From assembly GCA_915275065.1 (NCBI GenBank), contig CAJZGD010000167.1:1-5707 (forward strand): a stretch of 5,707 nucleotides of DNA. Direction: 5' to 3'. Each line of letters begins with the position of its first letter. The first letter of the stretch is position 1. Below, piece after piece: positions 1 to 3,955 of this stretch. This DNA comes from an uncultured Corynebacterium sp. GTDB lineage: Bacteria > Actinomycetota > Actinomycetes > Mycobacteriales > Mycobacteriaceae. Under the pieces are notes generated by a model, which saw nothing but the letters and a program-made list of their open reading frames with translations, was not told where the DNA came from and did not search any database. The position numbers were made by a program, and so were the translations under genes.

Positions 1-12
1 AACGACCCTCCT

Positions 13-36
13 GCCACAACCAATACGGGTTGCGGC
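13..36 (+). promoter_or_regulatory. Leader hairpin upstream of rpsF
   Basis: The arms GCC-A-CAACC (13-21) and GGTTG-C-GGC (28-36) can pair through eight base pairs with one A.C mismatch around a six-base loop, AATACG. No T-run follows, so it does not look like an intrinsic terminator. It lies 42 bases upstream of the rpsF start, most likely in the 5' untranslated region. In many bacteria the rpsF leader carries an RNA structure bound by the S6:S18 complex, with a CCG recognition element. A CCG is present here at 36-38, at the foot of the stem, but I cannot confirm that the motif matches. It could equally be an unrelated leader stem or the end of an upstream element cut by the window edge. Confidence 0.4.
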
Positions 37-61
37 CGAAACTACGATATTGAAAGACCAT

Positions 62-71
62 AGGAGGTGAT
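62..71 (+). promoter_or_regulatory. Strong Shine-Dalgarno of rpsF
   Basis: AGGAGGTGAT is complementary over ten bases to the typical 3' end of bacterial 16S rRNA. It decides the start of rpsF. The upstream GTG (67) and ATG (70) lie inside this pairing site and cannot be used with it, while the GTG at 79 follows AGGAGG after an 11-base gap. Confidence 0.85.
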
Positions 72-78
72 GAGGTCC

Positions 79-366
79 GTGCGTCACTACGAAGTTATGA
101 TCATTCTGGATCCGATCCAGGATGAACGCACCGTTGCCCCGTCCCTGGACAAGTTCCTTGAAATTGTCCGCAAGGAAAACGGCACCGTGGAAAAGGTTGA
201 CATTTGGGGGAAGCGTCGGTTGGCGTACCCCATCGCTAAGAAGGAAGAGGGCATTTACGTCGTCGTGAACCTTCATTGCGAGTCTGCTACCGTTCAGGAA
301 TTTGACCGTGTTCTGAACCTGAATGACAGCGTTCTGCGCACCAAGGTTCTGCGCAACGACAAGTAA
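79..366 (+). CDS. rpsF: 30S ribosomal protein bS6
   Basis: This encodes bS6 of the small ribosomal subunit, which pairs with bS18 on the central domain of 16S rRNA. From the GTG at 79 the product is 95 residues and begins MRHYEVMIILDP, the usual bS6 N-terminus. The WGKRRLAYPI block and the C-terminal LNDSVLRTKVLR segment are also typical. The longer reading frame from 67 would add four residues, but its start codons sit inside the Shine-Dalgarno, so I chose 79. It is the first gene of a cluster with ssb (84-base gap) and rplI. The partner gene rpsR is not in this cluster, which is the corynebacterial arrangement; mycobacteria keep an rpsR copy between ssb and rplI. The family call is secure and the start is well supported. 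Confidence 0.96.
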   Translation: MRHYEVMIILDPIQDERTVAPSLDKFLEIVRKENGTVEKVDIWGKRRLAYPIAKKEEGIYVVVNLHCESATVQEFDRVLNLNDSVLRTKVLRNDK

Positions 367-369
367 AAT

Positions 370-411
370 CCTTGCGTAAAACCTTGCGTGTCCAAGGTTA
401 TGACTAAGGTT
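370..411 (+). repeat. Nested inverted repeat between rpsF and ssb
   Basis: CCTTGCGT occurs at 370-377 and 382-389, and AAGGTT occurs at 394-399 and 406-411, both pairs with a 12-base period. The inner arms AACCTT (380-385) and AAGGTT (394-399) form a 6-bp stem with an 8-base loop. The outer CCTT (370-373) and AAGG (406-409) can extend or compete with it. There is no T-run, so it is not a standard terminator. It may be an mRNA processing or translation-tuning element between a ribosomal gene and ssb, or chance structure. Confidence 0.4.
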
Positions 412-450
412 GCTTGTAGTAACTGAAAATACGCAGAAAGGCTAACGAAC

Positions 451-1098
451 ATGGCATCAGGAGACGTGAATATCACTGTTGTTGGCAACGTGGTTGCTGA
501 CCCGGAGCTCCGCTTCACCTCAACTGGGGCGGCGGTTGCTACCTTCCGAGTTGCCTCGACTCCGCGTCGGTATGACTCCCAGTCCGGTCAATGGGTTGAT
601 GGGGAAGCACTATTCCTCACTTGTAATGTGTGGCGGCAGGTTGCCGAGAACATTGCGGAAACTCTGACTAAGGGCATGCGGGTTATTGTCACCGGTCGCC
701 TCCGGTCCCGCTCGTACGATACCCAGAATGGGGATCGGCGCACGGTCATGGAGCTGGAAGTCGATGAAGTTGGTCCGTCACTGCGCTATGCGACGGCACA
801 AGTGACCCGTAATCCCCGCGGTGAAGGCGGCGGTAATTACGGTGGTGGTTTTGGCGGCAATCAGGGTGGTGGCATGCGGCAACAGCAGCAAGCCCCAGCC
901 CAGCAGCAGTCGGCACCGCAACAGCAGCAGCAAATGCAGCCGCAGTATTCGCAGCCACCGCAGCAACAGCAATCGCAGCAACAACCACAACAACGGTCGT
1001 CGCAGCAACAGCAGCAACCACCAGCAAATGATCCTTGGTCATCCGCACCACCAGCCAATGGTGGTTTCGGGGGCGCTGATGATGAGCCTCCGTTCTAA
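451..1098 (+). CDS. ssb: Single-stranded DNA-binding protein with Gln-rich linker
   Basis: SSB coats single-stranded DNA at replication forks and repair sites and recruits partners through its C-terminal tip. The OB-fold occupies about residues 4-112, with typical blocks VVGNVVADPELRFTSTG (10-26), FRVAST (32-37), NVWRQVAENIAETLTKG (59-75) and VIVTGRLRSRSYDT (78-91). A glycine-rich stretch follows at 124-141, then a glutamine-rich stretch at 144-189 with 29 Gln in 46 residues. The protein ends in the conserved acidic tip DDEPPF (210-215), so it is full length and functional-looking. Corynebacterial and mycobacterial SSBs usually have Gly/Asn/Gln-rich linkers, and this one is unusually dominated by Gln. 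The ATG at 451 is preceded by AGAAAGG (435-441) at 9 bases. It lies between rpsF and rplI and is probably co-transcribed with both. Confidence 0.97.
   Translation: MASGDVNITVVGNVVADPELRFTSTGAAVATFRVASTPRRYDSQSGQWVDGEALFLTCNVWRQVAENIAETLTKGMRVIVTGRLRSRSYDTQNGDRRTVMELEVDEVGPSLRYATAQVTRNPRGEGGGNYGGGFGGNQGGGMRQQQQAPAQQQSAPQQQQQMQPQYSQPPQQQQSQQQPQQRSSQQQQQPPANDPWSSAPPANGGFGGADDEPPF
880..1017 (+). repeat. CAG/CAA low-complexity tract in ssb
   Basis: This in-frame tract encodes the glutamine-rich linker of SSB (residues 144-189). CAG and CAA codons are mixed, with runs of three to five Gln separated by Pro, Ala, Ser, Met or Tyr. The longest pure CAG run is short, so slippage is probably restrained, but gain or loss of whole codons between strains is plausible and would not disturb the frame. 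Confidence 0.85.
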
Positions 1099-1120
1099 AA
1101 CCCAGTGAAAACCTTATAAT
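1093..1120 (+). promoter_or_regulatory. Possible internal promoter for rplI
   Basis: A perfect -10 hexamer, TATAAT (1115-1120), lies in the 42-base gap between ssb and rplI. The best -35 at a sensible distance is TTCTAA (1093-1098), 16 bases upstream, which is weak and overlaps the ssb stop codon. Transcription would start near 1127, leaving a short leader of about 14 bases with the AAAGG ribosome-binding site (1128-1132). This would allow rplI to be expressed apart from rpsF-ssb. Confidence 0.45.
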
Positions 1121-1140
1121 TTCCATGAAAGGCAGGGGTC

Positions 1141-1593
1141 ATGAAACTGATCCTCACCGCTGCCGTTGAGAACCTCGGTGTCCCTGGCGATATCGTCGAG
1201 GTGAAGAACGGCTACGGACGTAACTACCTGCTTCCGCGCAACCTCGCAATTGTTGCGACCCGTGGCGCCGAGAAGCAGATCGCCACCATGAAGCGTGCCC
1301 AGGAGGAACGCGCTATCCGCGACCTCGATCACGCTCGTGAGGTTAAAGAACAACTCGAAGCACTGACCGACGTGTCCATCTCTGTGCGGACTTCGGAAAA
1401 GGGCAAGATCTTCGGTTCGGTGTCTGCCGACAATATTGCCGCTGCCATTAAGGCTGCCGGTGGTCCTAAGTTGGACAAACGCAGCATTGAGTTGCAGAAG
1501 GGTGCCGTGAAAACTGTCGGTTCCTATTCTGTGAACGTCAAGCTGCACTCCGATATTGCAGCAACGGTGAACTTCCAGGTTGTAGCTGCCTAA
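1141..1593 (+). CDS. rplI: 50S ribosomal protein bL9
   Basis: bL9 is a large-subunit protein that binds 23S rRNA near the L1 stalk base and helps maintain reading frame. The product is 150 residues, the usual length. The N-terminal RNA-binding domain (about 1-50) carries the family signature NLGVPGDIVEVKNGYGRNYL (11-30). A charged connecting helix (about 45-75) and the C-terminal domain (about 78-150, with GKIFGSV and VKTVGSYSVNVKLH) follow. One signature glycine, in the usual LPRG segment, is Asn34 here (LPRNLAI); the codon is clearly AAC. The ATG at 1141 has AAAGG (1128-1132) 8 bases upstream. It is the last gene before the terminator at 1639. Placement next to rpsF and ssb is normal, and the absence of rpsR is the corynebacterial pattern. 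Confidence 0.97.
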   Translation: MKLILTAAVENLGVPGDIVEVKNGYGRNYLLPRNLAIVATRGAEKQIATMKRAQEERAIRDLDHAREVKEQLEALTDVSISVRTSEKGKIFGSVSADNIAAAIKAAGGPKLDKRSIELQKGAVKTVGSYSVNVKLHSDIAATVNFQVVAA

Positions 1594-1607
1594 CAAACAG
1601 CCGCAAC

Positions 1608-1623
1608 GGTCACATTTGTGACC
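1608..1623. repeat. Perfect palindrome after rplI
   Basis: GGTCACATTTGTGACC has 7-bp arms around a 2-base centre and lies 15 bases past the rplI stop. As RNA it would be a tight hairpin just before the terminator; as DNA it could be a protein site. The half-sites are in the opposite order (TCACA then TGTGA) from a CRP/GlxR operator, so I do not call it one. Confidence 0.5.
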
Positions 1624-1638
1624 CAACGACAACAGCAC

Positions 1639-1676
1639 AAAACGAGTCGGCCTCAGCGCCGGCTCGTTTTATTTTT
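1639..1676 (+). terminator. Rho-independent terminator of rpsF-ssb-rplI
   Basis: The arms AAAACGAGTCGGC (1639-1651) and GCCGGCTCGTTTT (1658-1670) pair through 13 bp with one G.U, around the loop CTCAGC. A T-rich tail (TTTTATTTTT, 1667-1676) follows. This is a strong intrinsic terminator 45 bases past the rplI stop, and it separates the ribosomal operon from the region downstream. Confidence 0.92.
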
Positions 1677-1758
1677 GCATACATGTTGCGGAAAGTTTAA
1701 GAAAACTCAGCTGGTGATATAGGTTTCCTTGATGAGTATGGATCCCACACTTGGGGGG

Positions 1759-1965
1759 CTTGTGGATAACCCTGTGGATAACTCCCCGCAGGTAGCGGCA
1801 AAATCATAGTTTTCCCCAATGTCAAACCCGCTGGTAACTGATTTATCCACAAGACAAAAATATGTTCTGAGCTGGGTAGATAATAACTTTGCAGCAAGTT
1901 TATCCACAAGCATCACTCGTTTTCCACAGCCCCTGTGGATAACTTTATCCCCAGGCTGTGCATAA
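1759..1965. promoter_or_regulatory. DnaA-box cluster
   Basis: Boxes matching TTATCCACA, read on either strand, are at 1761-1769 (-), 1773-1781 (-), 1843-1851 (+), 1900-1908 (+) and 1934-1942 (-), all perfect. TTTTCCACA at 1920-1928 (+) and TTATGCACA at 1957-1965 (-) fit the relaxed consensus TTWTNCACA. TTATCCCCA at 1945-1953 (+) has one mismatch. Flanks are shared too: CCTGTGGATAACT at 1771-1783 and 1932-1944, and TTTATCCACAAG at 1842-1853 and 1899-1910. Boxes 1920 and 1934 form a near-perfect inverted repeat with 10-bp arms and a CCC centre. A moderately AT-rich stretch (1851-1890) lies between boxes. DnaA is the replication initiator, and such clusters occur at oriC and also at titration, reactivation and gene-control sites. 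No dnaA or dnaN is in the window, so a non-oriC role is more likely. Binding itself is inferred. Confidence 0.85.
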
Positions 1966-1980
1966 TGCTGGTAGCAAAGC

Positions 1981-2016
1981 GCAGAAAATCCCCTGATTCC
2001 GAGCAGAAAAATCCCC
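1981..2016. repeat. Direct repeat GCAGAAAATCCCC
   Basis: GCAGAAAATCCCC (1981-1993) recurs as GCAGAAAAATCCCC (2003-2016), with start points 22 bp apart, close to two helical turns. It begins 16 bp beyond the last DnaA box. The function is unknown. It could bind a protein on one DNA face or be part of the DnaA-box locus. Confidence 0.5.
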
Positions 2017-2121
2017 CCACATGCAACATGAAACCCATGACATATTAAGGAAAAACTCAGACATGGGGGTAGTCGTGTGGCGGAGAAGCAATCATGTCAA
2101 TATTCCGCTAGGATTCATAAA

Positions 2122-2129
2122 GTCATGAC
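2122..2129. promoter_or_regulatory. Palindrome next to GH15 promoter
   Basis: GTCATGAC is a perfect 8-bp palindrome ending 9 bp before the extended -10 of the GH15 gene, where a repressor or activator could act. Related half-sites occur upstream, TGACAT at 2038-2043 and ATGTCA at 2094-2099. Palindromes this short are common by chance, so this is a weak operator candidate. Confidence 0.25.
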
Positions 2130-2138
2130 CTGCGGGTT

Positions 2139-2147
2139 TGCTACAAT
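2139..2147 (+). promoter_or_regulatory. Extended -10 promoter of GH15 gene
   Basis: TGC-TACAAT forms a TGN-extended -10 (TG at 2139-2140, hexamer 2142-2147). No good -35 is present, which extended -10 promoters tolerate. Transcription would begin about 7 bases on, near 2153-2156, only 4-7 bases before the ATG at 2160. The mRNA would be nearly leaderless, a common situation in corynebacteria. Confidence 0.6.
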
Positions 2148-2159
2148 CGGGTAGGGAGA

Positions 2160-3881
2160 ATGTTCACACCAACCAATAGCGTGCCGTTAGAAGAGTACGC
2201 ACTTATCGCTAACCACCACACCGTGGCGCTGATTTCCCGCGCCGGTCGGGTTGACTGGTTCTGCCCGCAGGTTGACCACACCGCTACCTTCGCGGCCCTC
2301 TTGGGCGAACCAAAACACGGCAGCTGGGGCATCACCGTCGATGACGCGAATATAACTGCCCGCACCTATCTTGACCACCCAGATCACCTGGTCCTCCACA
2401 CCACATGGCTTTCCGCCACCGGTACCGCCGAGGTGGTGGACTACCTAGAGGGAACCACCCTGGTGCGCGCCGTGACCTGCACCACCGGGGATGTGACCGT
2501 GAGCCATGATCTAAAAATTCGCACCGACTATGGCTCGCACTCCCCGGCATGGCACGATCACTTCCACTTCGTTGACCGTCAGGGGGAGGCGTTTACCGCC
2601 CTCCACGGGCCCGAATTGCACCACACCGGCAGGAATGCTGATTTTGCCGGCTCCTTTGACCTGGCGGCCGGAACCACACTGACCTGGACCCTGGGGGAAA
2701 CCGCGGCACCACAGAGGGAATTTCGGGAAGAGCCCCTGCCCCCATATAACGGCCAGTGGGTGCGGCTCGCCGAGCGCTCCGCCATGGTGCTGAACGCCCT
2801 GGCACTCACCAATGGGGCGATTCTTGCGGCCCCCACCGCCTCCCTCCCAGAGATCATCGGGGGCGACCACAATTGGGATTACCGGTTCTGTTGGCTCCGG
2901 GATTCCGCATTCGCCATAGATGCCCTCCTCATGGCGGAGCAGAACGGCTACACCCGGGCCCCGGTGCGGGAGCGGGCCGTGGCGTGGCGGGACTGGTTGA
3001 TACGCACCATCAACCCCGAGAACCTTCAGATTGTGTATGGGGTGCGGGGCGAAACCCATTTGGAGGAACGCATCCTGGCCCATCTGCCCGGCTATCTCGA
3101 CTCCCTGCCGGTTCGGGTGGGGAATGCCGCCGCATCCCAGTTTCAGGCCGATGTGGTGGGGGAGATTCTCTTGACCTGCCGGCACATGCGGGAGGCCGGA
3201 ATCCCGGAAACCGAGGAGTCGTGGCGGCTGCAGACAAGGCTGTTGGATTATTGCATCAAAAACTATGAGCGCCGGGACCATGGGATTTGGGAAATGCGAG
3301 GGGAGCTGCACTATTTCACCCATGGGCGGGCCATGATGTGGGCGGCATTCGATTGCGCCCTGGACGCCGTCGCAAAGCATGAAACGTTGACTGGGGACAC
3401 CGAAACCTGGCAGAAATACCGCGACCAACTCTATGACGAGATTTTTAGCCGCGGCTTCGACGCCGAGCGGAACACGTTTAGGCAGATTTACGACAACCCC
3501 GGCGTCGATGCGTCGCTGCTGCAACTGCCGCACACGGGCATTATTGCGGCGACCGACCAGCGCATGCATGACACGGTGGCAGCCATTGTGCGGGAGCTTA
3601 GCGACGACCATGGGCTCATATACCGCTACAACAGCGATGGCCCCCAGGCGGAATACCCCTTCCTCATCTGTAATTTTTGGCTTGCCGAACATTATGCGCG
3701 AACCGGCCACCTTGATGCCGCCACCAGGCTCTTGGAACAACTGGTTGGTTATGCAAACGATTTGGGGTTGTTGGCGGAGGAATACGATCCGGTGGAGGGA
3801 CGGTTGGCGGGGAATTTTCCGCAGGCATTCTCACATATCGGAGTGATACGTGCGGTCGATGCAATTGCTCGGGCCCAGTGA
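2160..3881 (+). CDS. GH15 glycoside hydrolase, trehalase/glucoamylase-like
   Basis: The 573-residue product resembles bacterial GH15 enzymes, inverting alpha-glucosidases that include actinobacterial trehalases and glucoamylase-like proteins. An N-terminal beta-rich domain (about 8-195) begins with the typical EEYALIANHHTVALISRAG and DWFCP segments. The (alpha/alpha)6-barrel (about 203-570) shows NWDYRFCWLRDSAF (238-251), GNAAASQFQADVVGE (321-335), GIWEMRGELHYFTHGR (375-390) and GNFPQAFSHIG (551-561). Glu378 is the likely general acid, and Glu540 or Glu541 (LLAEEYDP) the likely base, by family analogy. No signal peptide is seen, so it should act in the cytoplasm, perhaps on trehalose or short glucans. 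AGGGAG (2153-2158) is only 1 base from the ATG, too close for a normal ribosome-binding site. With the promoter at 2139-2147, near-leaderless translation fits better. It ends 74 bases before dnaB. The family is sure; the substrate is not. Confidence 0.93.
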   Translation: MFTPTNSVPLEEYALIANHHTVALISRAGRVDWFCPQVDHTATFAALLGEPKHGSWGITVDDANITARTYLDHPDHLVLHTTWLSATGTAEVVDYLEGTTLVRAVTCTTGDVTVSHDLKIRTDYGSHSPAWHDHFHFVDRQGEAFTALHGPELHHTGRNADFAGSFDLAAGTTLTWTLGETAAPQREFREEPLPPYNGQWVRLAERSAMVLNALALTNGAILAAPTASLPEIIGGDHNWDYRFCWLRDSAFAIDALLMAEQNGYTRAPVRERAVAWRDWLIRTINPENLQIVYGVRGETHLEERILAHLPGYLDSLPVRVGNAAASQFQADVVGEILLTCRHMREAGIPETEESWRLQTRLLDYCIKNYERRDHGIWEMRGELHYFTHGRAMMWAAFDCALDAVAKHETLTGDTETWQKYRDQLYDEIFSRGFDAERNTFRQIYDNPGVDASLLQLPHTGIIAATDQRMHDTVAAIVRELSDDHGLIYRYNSDGPQAEYPFLICNFWLAEHYARTGHLDAATRLLEQLVGYANDLGLLAEEYDPVEGRLAGNFPQAFSHIGVIRAVDAIARAQ

Positions 3882-3893
3882 TGGTACTAATGA
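3865..3893 (+). promoter_or_regulatory. Weak promoter candidate for dnaB
   Basis: TTGCTC (3865-3870) and TAATGA (3888-3893) are separated by 17 bp, straddling the end of the GH15 gene. Both hexamers are imperfect. No terminator is visible in the 74-base gap, so dnaB may be transcribed from the GH15 promoter, from this element, or from both. Confidence 0.3.
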
Positions 3894-3955
3894 TAGAGAG
3901 AAAATTTTTCCCCAACCAGACCAACCACAGCTAATAATGAGGGGGTGAATCGGCA

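Larger units (their letters stand above)
1594..2159. other. 566-bp non-coding region with DnaA boxes
   Basis: No convincing gene lies here. In order, the region holds a 16-bp palindrome, the rplI terminator, about 80 bases with nothing I can name, a DnaA-box cluster (1761-1965), a pair of direct repeats (1981-2016), a stretch rich in CATG tetranucleotides (six between 2020 and 2127) and the promoter of the GH15 gene. The only small + strand frame near the end (2021-2128, 35 codons) has no ribosome-binding site. At 566 bp this gap is far larger than the others in the window (42-84 bp), which fits a DNA-binding or regulatory role. Confidence 0.75.

Noticed and set aside
746..1126. Minus-strand and alternative frames across the ssb repeat tract
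   Set aside because: Their poly-Leu, poly-Cys or poly-Val content is just the CAG/CAA repeat read in other frames.
1608..1623. GlxR/CRP-type operator
   Set aside because: The half-sites are TCACA then TGTGA, the reverse of the TGTGA-N6-TCACA arrangement.
1114..1638. Minus-strand frame of 174 codons opposite rplI
   Set aside because: It is entirely antisense to rplI and runs into the terminator, and its product resembles no known family.
1697..1916. Two minus-strand frames in the DnaA-box region
   Set aside because: They are about 70 codons each, have no ribosome-binding site and are built largely from the repeated DnaA boxes.
1759..1965. Calling the cluster the chromosomal oriC
   Set aside because: The box density would allow it, but dnaA and dnaN, which flank oriC in known corynebacteria, are absent from the window. 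I leave this as a testable alternative.
2021..2128. A 35-codon + strand frame after the DnaA boxes
   Set aside because: There is no Shine-Dalgarno before the ATG and no recognisable sequence character, and it runs to just before the GH15 promoter -10.
2756..3268. A 170-codon frame inside the GH15 gene on the same strand
   Set aside because: It is an out-of-frame shadow with Arg/Gly/Pro-rich low-complexity product and no ribosome-binding site.
2511..3740. Long antisense open frame of 409 codons opposite the GH15 gene
   Set aside because: It is Pro/Gly-rich with no recognisable domain, and the opposite strand encodes a full set of GH15 motifs. Long antisense frames are expected over GC-rich genes.
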